A stretch of DNA of 64,000 nucleotides from Grimontia celer (GTDB lineage: Bacteria; Pseudomonadota; Gammaproteobacteria; Enterobacterales; Vibrionaceae). Of this stretch, positions 1-10,500 are shown piece after piece. Position numbers and translations under genes: made by a program. Each line of letters starts with the position of its first letter. Positions within the stretch are counted from its first letter, which is position 1. The notes below the pieces were generated by a model. It was given only the letters and a program-made list of their open reading frames with translations. It had not been told where the DNA came from and did not search any database. The stretch covers positions 930,001 through 994,000 of the forward strand of contig NZ_FIZX01000001.1 in assembly GCF_900055185.1 (NCBI RefSeq), in the 5' to 3' direction.

Positions 1-797
1 TCCTGCTCTCTGCCTGCACCAACCAGTTTGCTTACAACACGCTTCCTTTCTGGATTGACTACTACCTCTCTGATTACGTTGATACAACATCTGCTCAACA
101 AAAGCAGCTGGATAACGATCTTGAAGCATTCCATGAATGGCATCGCCAGAACGAACTGCCAAAAATTCAGGCTTTGCTTGACCAACTTGAAGCAGATATG
201 GCGAAGCCACTGTCTTACACGCGCATTGGTGACTATCACCACCTTGTTAATACCCGCATCAAGGCCTCACTGGAAGGGCTTACCCCGACTCTTGTGAATT
301 TGATTTCATCGATGAGTGACGAGCAGGCCCAGAATTGGCTCGATACAGTTAACAAAAACATCGAAGAAGCGGTCGAGAAGGCCAACGAAGGCAGCGCAGA
401 CGAGCAGCAGGTGCGCCGTCAGGAACGGTTAGTCGAACGGGCAGAGTTTTGGGTCGATTCGGTCAATGCTAAACAGAAGAAACAGTTTCTGGAAATGGCA
501 GGCTACCAAATCGAAATGCGCCCTGTGTTTTATTCGATTCGTAATGAATTGATGATAGAACTCGAAGGGATATTGATGAACCGGCAAGACCCCAATCTTG
601 GCGAGCGAATCAATGCCTATTTCTCCCACCTGATTGCTTTCCAAAGTGAGCAGCATAAAAACGACATGGCGTTGTATTTAGCTCGACGTTATGAGCTATT
701 GCAGCGTCTGGATCGCCATCTGTCTGAGAAGCAACGAACCGCAATGCGCAACAAGCTTGCCTCTTACAGCGAAGACATTACTGCTGTTTTGAACTAG
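1..797 (+). CDS. DUF6279 family lipoprotein, 5' end cut by window
   Basis: The reading frame is open from base 3 and begins inside a signal peptide: the first residues are LLSAC, a lipobox whose Cys would be lipidated, so only about a dozen N-terminal residues are missing. The mature part is roughly 260 residues, mostly helical and charged, with a DYYLSDY segment and many Gln/Glu/Arg positions, as in the DUF6279 lipoproteins of marine gammaproteobacteria. The function of that family is not known. No partner gene is visible because the window starts here. The family call comes from recalled resemblance; the lipoprotein signal is directly visible. Confidence 0.75.
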   Translation, partial: LLSACTNQFAYNTLPFWIDYYLSDYVDTTSAQQKQLDNDLEAFHEWHRQNELPKIQALLDQLEADMAKPLSYTRIGDYHHLVNTRIKASLEGLTPTLVNLISSMSDEQAQNWLDTVNKNIEEAVEKANEGSADEQQVRRQERLVERAEFWVDSVNAKQKKQFLEMAGYQIEMRPVFYSIRNELMIELEGILMNRQDPNLGERINAYFSHLIAFQSEQHKNDMALYLARRYELLQRLDRHLSEKQRTAMRNKLASYSEDITAVLN

Positions 798-1006
798 TGT
801 GGCCCGGTAATCGCCAATTCGTCTCAAAACCTTGAGGCGTACCCGTGTTTCTGTCTTAACCCTTAATAATGTGTGTGATTGAGTGGTAGTATTTCTGAAC
901 CAAGCTTTTTGAACCCGCTTGTTTTCGGTTCAATGCCATTTAGAGCGGTTAACTTGGGAAAAGATTAAAAGCTGGGTGAACCAGCGACGAGTGAGAGGGA
1001 CTTTTA

Positions 1007-1546
1007 GTGATTATTTATCTTCACGGCTTTGATTCAAACAGCCCGGGAAACCATGAAAAGGTCATGCAACTGCAGTTTATTGACCCAGACGTTCGCTTCA
1101 TCAACTACAGCACACTTCACCCTAAGCACGACATGCAGCACCTTCTTAAAGAAGTGAGCAAGCAGATGGAAATGTCAGACGACAAATCGCCTCTGATTTG
1201 TGGTGTCGGACTTGGCGGCTTCTGGTCTGAGCGCATTGGCTTTCTCAGTGGCATCAAGCAGGTGATCTTCAATCCGAACCTGTTCCCGCAGGAAAACATG
1301 GAAGGGCGTATCGACCGACCTGAAGAATATGCCGACATTGCAACTAAGTGTGTTGAGAATTTCCGCACCAAGAATGCCGGTCGCTGCATGGTAGTGTTAT
1401 CAAAAGAAGACGAGATTTTGGACAACTCGCGTTCAGAAGAAGCATTGAGCCCTTACTACGACATTGTTTGGGATGAAGCGCAGACGCATAAGTTTAAAAG
1501 CATCTCTCACCATCTGCAGGCCATGAAAGCGTTTAAAGACGCGTAA
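1007..1546 (+). CDS. ycfP: YcfP family alpha/beta-hydrolase-like protein
   Basis: 179 residues, the normal length for YcfP (UPF0227). It opens with [18 protein letters not shown], the oxyanion-type HGF segment of esterases, and contains GVGLGGFW where a GxSxG nucleophile elbow would be. The Ser is replaced by Leu-Gly here, so catalysis by a classical triad is doubtful. The start is GTG at 1007 with a GAGAGGG-type ribosome site just upstream. As in Escherichia coli and vibrios it lies immediately upstream of ndh. The biological role is unknown. A palindromic repeat and a terminator follow the stop codon. Confidence 0.85.
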   Translation: MIIYLHGFDSNSPGNHEKVMQLQFIDPDVRFINYSTLHPKHDMQHLLKEVSKQMEMSDDKSPLICGVGLGGFWSERIGFLSGIKQVIFNPNLFPQENMEGRIDRPEEYADIATKCVENFRTKNAGRCMVVLSKEDEILDNSRSEEALSPYYDIVWDEAQTHKFKSISHHLQAMKAFKDA

Positions 1547-1555
1547 CATTTCGCT

Positions 1556-1731
1556 TATACCCAAACAACCTGAAGATGCTCGCATTGAGGGCCTCCCTTC
1601 GGGCGAGTTGACTGACGCCGTGCTCTTTGTTGTTCCTTTTTGATGGAGGTGACTACACCTGCAAAGGAACGCCGCGATCACAACGCCAGTCAAACTCGCT
1701 GAATCCGGCATCTTCAGGTTATTTGGGTATA
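1556..1731. repeat. 176-bp palindromic repeat element
   Basis: The ends are 24-bp inverted repeats with one mismatch: TATACCCAAACAACCTGAAG at the left continues to GATGC, and the right end reads GCATCTTCAGGTTATTTGGG then TATA. Inside them are nested inverted segments (GAGTTGACTG/CAGTCAAACTC, GTTCCTTTTT/GCAAAGGAAC, AGGTG/CACCT), so the whole element can fold into one long hairpin. It has no open reading frame. It sits between the ycfP stop codon and its terminator, so it would be transcribed with ycfP. TA at both outer ends is compatible with a TA target duplication, but that is inference. Confidence 0.8.
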
Positions 1732-1738
1732 TATGTTT

Positions 1739-1775
1739 AAAGAGCATCAGCTGGGAAGGTTGGTGCTCTTTTTGT
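1739..1775 (+). terminator. Rho-independent terminator of ycfP
   Basis: AAAGAGCATCA pairs with TGGTGCTCTTT (one G-T pair) around a loop of about 13 bases, followed by a run of T. It lies just after the palindromic repeat, so the repeat seems to have entered the 3' untranslated region. Confidence 0.75.
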
Positions 1776-1858
1776 ATCAGCCGTGTTATCAATTGGCGCG
1801 AAACTCATCAATCTCGTCTATTTTCGCTGCATTTAGTGTGGATTTAGGGATTTAAAAA

Positions 1859-1886
1859 TTGATTGAGATCAAGTGACCTGTATAAT
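1859..1886 (+). promoter_or_regulatory. ndh promoter with FNR box over the -35
   Basis: TTGATTGAGATCAA at 1859-1872 is a perfect match to the FNR/ANR consensus TTGAT-N4-ATCAA. A perfect -10, TATAAT, is at 1881-1886. A -35-like TTGATT at 1859-1864 with a 16-bp spacer lies inside the FNR box. The predicted start of transcription is near 1893, giving a leader of about 230 bases. FNR bound here would block RNA polymerase, which agrees with the known anaerobic repression of ndh in Escherichia coli. The rest of the 577-bp gap upstream of ndh holds the palindromic repeat and the ycfP terminator. Confidence 0.85.
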
Positions 1887-2123
1887 GGTTTCAACAAAAA
1901 ATGAGCACCATGTCATAAAAATGCGGGTGTCAGCGTGCAACAAAACATAAACAAAAATGCGCGTTTATAACGTTGAAAACAAAAGCTCTTTACCTCTCCA
2001 AACGATATTTATAATCGACCGAATACGAAGGTTGTTTAAACACATTTTCTTTCATCACGCGAATCTGTTATCGCGGGATGTAGCCCAATTTTTTCGTATT
2101 TAAATCATGGTGAGGAAGTAATC

Positions 2124-3416
2124 GTGACCAAAATTATTGTAGTCGGTGGCGGTGCTGGTGGCCTCGAATTGGCAACCAAACTAGGACGCACACTTGGACG
2201 TAAAGGACGCGCCAAGGTCACTCTTGTTGATCGTAAAGCAAGTCATCTCTGGAAGCCGCTTCTGCATGAAGTTGCGACCGGTTCCCTCGACGAAGGTGTG
2301 GATGCAATCAGCTACCGCGCCCACGCAAAAAACCACTATTTCGATTTCCAACTCGGTAGTCTGTCTGGCATCGATCGTGATAACAAAACCATTAAACTGG
2401 CGGCGTTGCACGATGAAGAAGACGGTGAGCTGCTGATGCCTGAACGTGAACTGAGCTATGACATTCTGGTGATGGCAATCGGTTCAACCTCCAACGACTT
2501 CAACACCGCAGGTGTTCGCGACAACTGTATCTTCCTGGATAGCCCTGAACAGGCGCGCCGTTTCCGTAACGAAATGAACAATGAGTTCCTGAAACTGCAT
2601 GCGAAATCCGGTAATGGTACCGTTGACATAGCGATTGTTGGTGGCGGTGCAACAGGTGTTGAGCTTTCCGCTGAGCTGCACAATGCCATCAAAGAACTGC
2701 ACAACTACGGTTTCCAGGATCTGGATAGCTCTAAGCTTAACGTTACTCTGGTTGAAGCCGGTGAGCGTATTCTTCCTGCATTGCCGCCACGCATTTCTGG
2801 TGCGGCGCAGCAAGAATTGATCAAGCTGGGTGTGAACGTTCGCACCGCGACCATGGTTGTAAAAGCTGACGAAGATGGTTTGGTAACCAAAGACGGTGAC
2901 AAGATCCCAGCGCAAATCATGGTATGGGCAGCCGGTATCAAAGCGCCGGATTTCCTTAAGGACATCGCAGGCCTTGAAACGAACCGCATCAACCAATTGG
3001 TGGTGAAATCAACGCTGCAAACCACCCGTGACGAAGACATCTTTGTTATCGGTGATTGCGCAGCTTGTGAACAACCGGACGGTACTATGGTTCCACCTCG
3101 TGCTCAATCAGCACACCAGATGGCAAGCCGTTGTTTCTCGAATATCGTGGCGAAAGTGACAGACCGCGAACTAAAGCCTTACATCTACAAAGACCATGGT
3201 TCACTGGTTTCCCTTAGCCGTTTCTCGACCGTAGGTAGCCTCATGGGTAATTTGACCCGCGGTTCGATGATGGTAGAAGGCCGACTGGCGCGTGTGGTTT
3301 ACATCTCTTTGTACAGAATGCACCAGATCGCGCTGCACGGTGTGATTAAAACCGGCTTGATGATGGTGGTTAGCCGCATCAACCGTGTACTTCGCCCGTC
3401 GCTGAAACTGCATTAA
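2124..3416 (+). CDS. ndh: Type II NADH:quinone oxidoreductase (NDH-2)
   Basis: 430-residue membrane-associated flavoprotein that passes electrons from NADH to quinone without pumping protons. The FAD-binding GGGAGG motif is at residues 8-13 and the NAD-binding [10 protein letters not shown] motif near 172-181. FVIGDCAA is the typical second FAD contact near residue 310. The C-terminal region is amphipathic, as expected for membrane association. The start is GTG at 2124, preceded by TGAGGAAG at 2111-2118. The length matches the family. Regulation by oxygen through FNR is suggested by the box over the promoter. It is transcribed alone and ends in a bidirectional terminator. Confidence 0.95.
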   Translation: MTKIIVVGGGAGGLELATKLGRTLGRKGRAKVTLVDRKASHLWKPLLHEVATGSLDEGVDAISYRAHAKNHYFDFQLGSLSGIDRDNKTIKLAALHDEEDGELLMPERELSYDILVMAIGSTSNDFNTAGVRDNCIFLDSPEQARRFRNEMNNEFLKLHAKSGNGTVDIAIVGGGATGVELSAELHNAIKELHNYGFQDLDSSKLNVTLVEAGERILPALPPRISGAAQQELIKLGVNVRTATMVVKADEDGLVTKDGDKIPAQIMVWAAGIKAPDFLKDIAGLETNRINQLVVKSTLQTTRDEDIFVIGDCAACEQPDGTMVPPRAQSAHQMASRCFSNIVAKVTDRELKPYIYKDHGSLVSLSRFSTVGSLMGNLTRGSMMVEGRLARVVYISLYRMHQIALHGVIKTGLMMVVSRINRVLRPSLKLH

Positions 3417-3435
3417 CTGCAGGTTTTTGAAAAAG

Positions 3436-3463
3436 AAAAGCTGCCAGATGGCAGCTTTTTTTA
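3436..3463. terminator. Bidirectional terminator between ndh and the GGDEF-EAL gene
   Basis: AAAAGCTGCCA and TGGCAGCTTTT form an 11-bp stem around GA, with A and T runs on either side so it can work on both strands. It touches the stop codon of the convergent gene. Confidence 0.85.
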
Positions 3464-5845
3464 TGCCTGGCCTAAATGGGGTTTTAACAAGAACGGCGCA
3501 AAGATTTTTGGCGTCGAGTTAAGAGCTTCAATGCGATTTGATACAGCGCAGGCTGGATGCCAGTTAATCAACTCCTCAACAGGTAATGGACGTGAGATCA
3601 GGTAGCCTTGTATAGAAACGTCTCCTTGTTCTAATAACCACGTCAGCTGTTCTTCCGTCTCCACTCCTTCTGCCACCACATCCATTTCCAGGGTTTTCGC
3701 TAACTGGATCATTGCTGCGCAAAGCTTGGTAGAGCTTCTATCAGAGTCGATTACATTGGTGATGAAGTGGCGGTCTATTTTCATGACGTCAAAAACGTAT
3801 TCTCCTAGTAATGAAAGGGATGAATATCCCGTACCAAAGTCGTCCAGATAAAGTCTAACTCCCGCCTTTCTCAATGCTTGCAGTGCTTGTGCGCTGGCTT
3901 GCTCATCTTCCATCAAGGTTGATTCAGTAATCTCTAGTCCCAACTTATAGGGGGCAATTTTGTTTTGCTCGATAAGTGATTCCACAAAACTGATGAAAGC
4001 TGGGGAAACCAGTTGTTTAGCTGAGACATTGACGGTGATCCCTGGGTAGTCAAATCCTCCGGATTCTCTTTGCCAATACCCGAGTAGCTGACAGACACGG
4101 GCCAGAACCCAACGGCCGATTGCATGGATCTGATTAGTGTCTTCTGCAATGGGAATGAAAGTCATCGGAGAGATAGAACCCAGTTCAGGGTGATGCCAAC
4201 GCAGTAGTGCCTCGAAATGGTGGACTCTGTCCCCCTTACAGATAGGTTGGAACACCAGTGACAGTTGGTTTAATTCAAGCGCATAACCTAGGTCTTGCTC
4301 TATATTAAAACGCTGTTGGGCCTTTTCCAGCATATCGCTGTGAAAAAAGGTAATCGAAGCACCGCTTTCTTTTGCATGATACATAGCGATATCTGCTTGT
4401 TGGATAATATCCAAAAGCGTAAAGCCGTGATCTCTGATGGTTGAAATACCGATACTAGCGCCAATCTGAATATCGTGGCCATCAATGAGGTATGGTTGGT
4501 TGATGGCATCAAGGTAAACGCTTGCGCTTCGATAAGCACCATCTTGTGTGATCACATCTGGGAGACAAACAACAAACTCATCACCTCCAAAACGAAACGC
4601 TTTATTTGGAGATTGGGTGGCCATAAAAAGACGATCAGCCACAGCTTGAAGAAGTTTGTCTCCAATTAAGTGGCCGAGGGAGTCATTGACGTTTTTAAAG
4701 CGATCCAAATCAATAAACAGGATGGAGAAACCAAAGCTTTCAGCGTTCTGTAATTTAGATTGTTCTTTCTCCAACCGTTTTTCCAACGCCAGCCGATTAT
4801 TCAATGACGTTAGGCTGTCATGGTAAGCTTGAAACCGGAGCTTCTTTGTCTGTTGTGAAACCAACTGGTTAGCGAGTGCGAGTCGACTTGAATAGGACCA
4901 AATACAAAAGCTCGTGGCGATGGTAAGCAGAAAGCCGAGCACGGTCATGACCAAACTGTAGCGGTAGCTGGCTAGATGATCCTCTCCTGAAGTAAATGTG
5001 AACCAAACGCCTTCTTCACTACCTGGGATTTTCACCAAATGTTCCGCTGTGAATATCCTTGCAGTGTCATTTTTGTTTTGTGGCAGGGTCTGAAATAGGA
5101 AGGCGCTATCATCATTTTTGTTGCTGAACTGAGGCCTGACGGAGATCTGAAGGTTATCCAGTGTACTGTAATCTGGCCAGATTGCAGAAAAAAAGCTATC
5201 GAAATAAATAGACGTGACCAAGTAACCTTTGAGCTCCTCTTCGAGGATGACTGCTGAGAACAAGCGCACGCCATGCTGATCGTCTTTTTCGAAAAAGCTC
5301 GCTTCCGGACTACGTTGGAAAAATGCTCGCTCCATGGCATGTGCAAACTGGCACTGGGACTCTGCACGCCAACCAATATAGTTCTCTACCTGATTCTCTG
5401 GAGAAACATAAAGGACAGGAAAGGCATAGTCACTTAGCGCCCATGCACATCTATAGTCAGGCTGAGGATAGGTTTGATAGTTGTTATAAGAGTCATCCTC
5501 ACTACCGGCGACTCTATTCTCGAAGTCATCAATGTAATCCCTGAATACTTTTGGCAGCCAAAATACGGAGTGAATGCCCGAATTTTCTCGCGTGCGACTT
5601 GCCAGAAATTGCTGGAATTTCTTCTTACTCAGGTTTTTGTCGGTCTGGAAGTAGAGCTGAGCGGAGAGCTGCAACTCATGGAATGAATAAAGGGCTTTCT
5701 CCAAGCCCTTTAAACGTTGTTCAATCAGTGTGTTGAAGGCACTCTGTTGACGCTTTTCGTCAATGTGAAAAACAGCGAAACCGCTGCATAACGCCGCAAC
5801 TGTACCAACAACGAACACGATCCAGTGTAGATTTCTGGAAAACAT
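3461..5845 (-). CDS. Membrane CHASE-type sensor with GGDEF and EAL domains
   Basis: 794 residues. A transmembrane helix near the N-terminus (IVFVVGTVAALCSGFAVF) and a second near residue 310 (VMTVLGFLLTIATSF) bracket a periplasmic domain resembling CHASE. A cytoplasmic diguanylate cyclase domain carries an intact GGDEF at 420-424. An EAL phosphodiesterase domain has EAL at 545-547, DDFGTG and AEGVE motifs. Both catalytic signatures are intact, so the protein may make and degrade cyclic di-GMP, or use one domain as a sensor. It stands alone, convergent with ndh. The ligand of the periplasmic domain cannot be told from sequence. Confidence 0.88.
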   Translation of the reverse strand: MFSRNLHWIVFVVGTVAALCSGFAVFHIDEKRQQSAFNTLIEQRLKGLEKALYSFHELQLSAQLYFQTDKNLSKKKFQQFLASRTRENSGIHSVFWLPKVFRDYIDDFENRVAGSEDDSYNNYQTYPQPDYRCAWALSDYAFPVLYVSPENQVENYIGWRAESQCQFAHAMERAFFQRSPEASFFEKDDQHGVRLFSAVILEEELKGYLVTSIYFDSFFSAIWPDYSTLDNLQISVRPQFSNKNDDSAFLFQTLPQNKNDTARIFTAEHLVKIPGSEEGVWFTFTSGEDHLASYRYSLVMTVLGFLLTIATSFCIWSYSSRLALANQLVSQQTKKLRFQAYHDSLTSLNNRLALEKRLEKEQSKLQNAESFGFSILFIDLDRFKNVNDSLGHLIGDKLLQAVADRLFMATQSPNKAFRFGGDEFVVCLPDVITQDGAYRSASVYLDAINQPYLIDGHDIQIGASIGISTIRDHGFTLLDIIQQADIAMYHAKESGASITFFHSDMLEKAQQRFNIEQDLGYALELNQLSLVFQPICKGDRVHHFEALLRWHHPELGSISPMTFIPIAEDTNQIHAIGRWVLARVCQLLGYWQRESGGFDYPGITVNVSAKQLVSPAFISFVESLIEQNKIAPYKLGLEITESTLMEDEQASAQALQALRKAGVRLYLDDFGTGYSSLSLLGEYVFDVMKIDRHFITNVIDSDRSSTKLCAAMIQLAKTLEMDVVAEGVETEEQLTWLLEQGDVSIQGYLISRPLPVEELINWHPACAVSNRIEALNSTPKIFAPFLLKPHLGQA

Positions 5846-5992
5846 TATTTCTAGTCAGTTAATTGTTAATAAGCCCGATTATAGGAACAGCTGTTACGGT
5901 GATTTTTAGGTTTAGTGACAGTTCGATGACAGAGTCTTAATTTCGAGATGACGCATCATTTTGAATGAAACAAGATTATATCTTCATCAACT

Positions 5993-6544
5993 TTAAAGAA
6001 TATCGCCCGGGACCAGGCTGTAAACCAGGCCTTCGCGAGCTTCACCATCATACATATAACGATTACGTGCACGGCACTCAAATGTGGCTCGAAGCTTTTC
6101 TGCAATACGGATGCTGGCTTCGTTAGCAGGGTCCATTACCAGTTCAAGGCGTGTTAAGAGAAGATGAGTGAAGGCGAGGGTGGCAGCCACTTCGCTGGCT
6201 TCTAGGGCATATCCCCGGCCTTGGAACTTTGTGGCAATCCAGTATCCAAGGTTCGCCATATTGGCGACGCTATCAATACTGGAAAGGTAAACACAACCGA
6301 CAAGTTCTCCTGTTTCGATTTCAAATGCAGCCAATTCAAAACTTGCCCCTGTTAACCAGCCCTGGCGGCTACGATTAACCCAGGCTTCTGCATCCATATC
6401 ATCGAATCCTTCATGGCACCAATCCAGCCATGGGCTGATGGTGTCTGACGATTCCGCGATAGCTTTTTTGAGCGGTGCGACATCGACTTGCTTGAGTGCA
6501 CGCAATATGAGGCGATCAGTCTGGAATTCAAGGTTGGCTTGCAT
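5993..6544 (-). CDS. GNAT N-acetyltransferase, RimJ/RimL-like
   Basis: 183 residues with the layout of ribosomal-protein-type acetyltransferases: an N-terminal TDRLILRAL strand, a GYWIATKFQGRGYALEA segment matching the acetyl-CoA loop (Q/RxxGxG/A), and a late NEASIRIAEKL helix. Proteins of this type acetylate N-terminal or free amino groups. The exact substrate is unknown; RimJ, RimL and SpeG-like roles are all possible. It is a single gene downstream of csiV on the same strand, separated from it by a terminator. The start at 6544 has a weak GAG-containing ribosome site. Confidence 0.8.
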   Translation of the reverse strand: MQANLEFQTDRLILRALKQVDVAPLKKAIAESSDTISPWLDWCHEGFDDMDAEAWVNRSRQGWLTGASFELAAFEIETGELVGCVYLSSIDSVANMANLGYWIATKFQGRGYALEASEVAATLAFTHLLLTRLELVMDPANEASIRIAEKLRATFECRARNRYMYDGEAREGLVYSLVPGDIL

Positions 6545-6597
6545 GGTCTGCTCGGTTGGTTTGTATCGTTATAGTTTTAGTTAAAAACGCTGAAAAA

Positions 6598-6623
6598 ACA
6601 ACGCCCTCAAATGAGGGCGTTGT
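6598..6623 (-). terminator. Terminator of csiV
   Basis: A 12-bp perfect stem, ACAACGCCCTCA with TGAGGGCGTTGT, and a two-base loop. On the minus strand it is followed by a T run, so it ends the PilZ-mfd-csiV transcript. Confidence 0.88.
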
Positions 6624-6649
6624 AGAAAAATTCTAATTCACAAAAGCGC

Positions 6650-7474
6650 TTATTCAACGCGAGTGACCTGAATAATCAGGCCCATCAGTGGGTGATCCAG
6701 ATAGTGGATTTCACCGCTTCTCATGCGACGTTTTTGCTCAAAACCATACGATTTCAAGTATTTCTCGATGGAGTAGGTGCGTTCCAGCTTTTGAAGCCCG
6801 GTCAGTGCACTACCTTCAGTTACCGCAGCAATATTTGAGCCTTCAGCAGTGACGCCTTCCACTTCGGTTGCCACTTGGTTATCAAGAGGAACCGGAACAG
6901 CCTGAACTTCTTTCAGAACCTTACGTTCACCAGGTTCACGCAGCGCGAGGTCGGTTTCAATGAACAGATAGTGTTGAACGTATACACGAATAAAGCCATC
7001 CAGCTCATACATTGGGCCGCTGACTTTGTCTGTGGGCTGATAGCCGTCAGGAGCGGACTCACTGGTCACCAGAGGCGCATCTTTCGACGTGCCATCTTTA
7101 TAGAAGCTGTCGCCAAAATTACGCCCTGCAGTGAAACGCAGTTTAGGCATAGAGCCGCGTCCACCATCGTTTTGACGCCAAGCGACATGCGCTAGTGGTT
7201 TGAAACCTGCATGGTTAGCCAAGCGATTGTATTCCGCATTCAACTGCCATTGGTTTTTAGGAAGCACTTGCAGACCACGTGCCGCCAGTGTTTGTTTGTC
7301 GAAAACAGAAACAGCACCACTCAGATTGATGTCCGGCTGCGCATCTGGCCAGTTTTCCTGAACAGCGTCAGGGTTCTGGTTACGCTTGAATACAATCACT
7401 TCAACGTCGAACCAACGTTCAGCGAAGGAAGGCCAGCTAATGACACACAGCAGCAGGATAATCAGCTTTTTCAA
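6650..7474 (-). CDS. csiV: CsiV family cell-shape and peptidoglycan factor
   Basis: I choose a TTG start at 7474, giving 274 residues. It has GGAG about seven bases upstream and yields a clean signal peptide, KKLIILLLCVISWPSFA, cleaved before ERWFDVEV. An ATG-like extension to 7534 would overlap the end of mfd and put a basic tail before the signal. The mature protein begins with WFDVEVIVFKRN, typical of CsiV, and ends with a basic segment and QVTR. In Vibrio cholerae CsiV is periplasmic and works through LpoA to activate penicillin-binding protein PBP1a. The gene lies directly downstream of mfd, the conserved vibrio arrangement. Confidence 0.85.
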   Translation of the reverse strand: MKKLIILLLCVISWPSFAERWFDVEVIVFKRNQNPDAVQENWPDAQPDINLSGAVSVFDKQTLAARGLQVLPKNQWQLNAEYNRLANHAGFKPLAHVAWRQNDGGRGSMPKLRFTAGRNFGDSFYKDGTSKDAPLVTSESAPDGYQPTDKVSGPMYELDGFIRVYVQHYLFIETDLALREPGERKVLKEVQAVPVPLDNQVATEVEGVTAEGSNIAAVTEGSALTGLQKLERTYSIEKYLKSYGFEQKRRMRSGEIHYLDHPLMGLIIQVTRVE

Positions 7475-7508
7475 GGCATTACTCCGTTTTAAAGCCAGTT
7501 GCCTTCTT

Positions 7509-10500
7509 CTAGGCAACCAATAAATTCTCGGCAAATTGGTTTAATAGTGTTTCGATGAACTCAACCCGCTCACGGCGATCAGTGAGCGATTCTACGATTT
7601 TGAGTTTGGTTGGTCCTTCAAAACGATAACGGCTTGGGTGGGATTGTAACAGACCCACCAGGAAGCCGGGATCAATTTGGGCGTTTTGAGTAAACTCGAT
7701 CACACCGCCTCTGTCGTGTGCGTCGATCTTACGTACACCCAGTTTCGCTGCATCCAGTTTGAGCTGCTGTACTTTGAGCAAATTATTCGCTGCATCAGGT
7801 AGTAAGCCGAAGCGATCAATCAACTCAACGCGCAACTCTTCGATATCATCGGAAGATTTGGTTCCCGCAATACGTTTGTACAGTGACAGGCGCGTATTGA
7901 CATCCGGGATGTAGCTGTCGGGTAATAATGCCGGAAGTCGAAGCTCAACATCTGTCTGTTGATTAAGAAGATCGTCAAGTGATGGCTCTTTGCCTTCTTT
8001 TAAGGCTTCAACGGCTTGCTCCAGCATTTCCATATATAAGGTGAAACCAATCGACTGAATCTGACCACTTTGCTCATCACCCAGAAGTTCACCCGCACCA
8101 CGAATTTCTAGATCGTGGGTAGCCAACGTAAAGCCTGCGCCCAAATCTTCGAGTGAAGCAATGGCTTCCAAGCGTTTGACTGCATCTTTGGTCATGCGTT
8201 TTGGGTGAGGGGTTAGCAAGTAGGCGTAAGCCTGATGATGCGAACGACCAACACGGCCACGCAACTGGTGAAGCTGAGCAAGGCCAAGGTGGTCAGCACG
8301 GTCCATGATGATGGTGTTAGCCGTCGGAACGTCGATACCGGTTTCAATGATGGTGGTACACACCAATACGTTAAAACGCTGATGATAGAAATCAGACATG
8401 ATGCGTTCCAGTTCGCGCTCTCGCATCTGACCATGTGCCACAGTAATGCGTGCTTCTGGCACCAGCTCTGCCAATTCATCAGCAGTTTTTTCAATCGAAT
8501 CAATGTCGTTGTGCAGGAAGTAAACCTGACCACCGCGCATGATCTCACGAAGCAGCGCTTCACGGATCAGTGATTTCTCGCGCTCACGGACGAATGTTTT
8601 TATCGCCAGTCGGCGAGAAGGCGGCGTAGCGATAATTGAAAGGTCGCGCATGCCGCTCATTGCCATATTGAGTGTTCGCGGAATTGGCGTTGCGGTGAGC
8701 GTTAGGATGTCGACATCCGCACGCATTGCTTTCACTTTCTCTTTTTGGCGCACGCCGAATCGGTGTTCTTCATCGACAATCAACAAACCCAGATCGTTGA
8801 ACTTCACATCGTTTTGAAGAAGCTTGTGGGTACCGATAAGAATATCGACTTTACCTTCGGCGCTGTCTGCCAGAATTTGCTTTTGCTCTTTCGCGGACTT
8901 AAAGCGGGAAAGCACTTCAACGCGTACTGGCAGGTTAGCAAAACGGTCGCGGAAGTTTTCAAAATGCTGTTGGGCGAGTAGGGTAGTCGGCACCAACACT
9001 GCTACTTGCTTGCTGTTATTCACCGCAAGGAAAGTGGCGCGCATTGCCACTTCAGTTTTACCAAAGCCTACGTCACCACAAACAAGACGGTCCATTGCAA
9101 TTGGCTGACACATGTCAGATAGCACCGCATTAATGGCGTTTTTCTGATCGGCGGTTTCTTCAAACGGGAAGCCTGCGCAGAAGTCGAGGTAAGCCTCTCT
9201 GTCATGTTTGAACGCAAAGCCCGGTTTAGTGGCGCGCTTGGCGTATACATCAAGCAGTTCTGCTGCTACGTCGCGGACTTTTTCTGCCGCGCGCTTACGG
9301 GCTTTCTCCCATGCTTCACCACCAAGCTTGTGCAGCGGTGCGGTTTCTTCTGCACCACCACTGTAGCGACTAATCAAATGCAAAGAAGCAACGGGCACAT
9401 AAAGCTTGGAGCCTTGTTGGTATTCGAGCGTGACGTATTCAGTAGTAATACCACCGGCTTCCAAGGTTTGCAGACCGAGGTAGCGGCCAACACCATGCTC
9501 AAGGTGAACAACGGGTTGCCCTATCTGAAGTTCCGCCAGGTTACGGATAATGGTGTCGGAATTAGTCGTGGCTTTTTTATTGTCACGGCGACGCTGCTGA
9601 ACAACACGCTCGCCGAGCAGATTGCTTTCACAAATTAGCGCAAATAAAGGGCTTTCGCATTGGAAGCCAATTTCAGCTGGGCCGACAACCATAGCGAAAT
9701 TGGTGGGAGTATCGAATGCTTCATTGAGTGACCCACAAACCATAGGGCGAATTTTGATGCGTGCAAGCAGGTCCAGCATGGCTTCTCGGCGGCCTTCTGT
9801 TTCCACCGAGAAAATGATTTTGCCGGAAAACTCTTCAGTGAATTGTCTTAGCGCGCCCAGTGGCTCTTTGAGCTGTTGATTAACGGTCAGTTCTGGAAGA
9901 GGGGTAATAGGGGCGTTGGTTCTGCCCGCTTTGTCTTCCGTCGAGTCGATTTGAACCTTGATGCGTGGGTAGTTCTTAAAAGCTCCAAACAGTTCATCAA
10001 CGTTTTGCCAGATGTCGTTTGGTGGCAGCAATGGACGAAGAGGATCAACACGTCGTTGGTCATAGCGGTAATCCGCATCGCTCAAAAATTGTTTGGCGGC
10101 TGATTCCACATCACCTTTAGTCAGTACCAAGGTATTCTTTGGCAGATAATCAAACAGGGTTTCTGTTTCATCAAAGAACAGTGGCTGCCAGTACTCGATG
10201 CCTGCTGGCCAGGTTTTTTTACTGACTTGCTGGTAGATAGATTCTGGTTCACGACGAGCTTCAAAGCGTTCACGCCAGCGCCCGCGAAATTGCTCAACTG
10301 CTTCATCATTCGTTGGGAATTCATGGGCAGGTAGCAGGTTGATGCTGTCCAACTCTTGTGTCGAACGCTGATTCTCTGGGTCAAATTCACGGATGGTATC
10401 CACCTCATCGTCAAAGAAGTCGATACGGTAAGGTTGGTTTGAGCCCATTGGAAAGAGATCGAGAATAGAACCGCGGCTTGCGTATTCACCATGCTCGATG

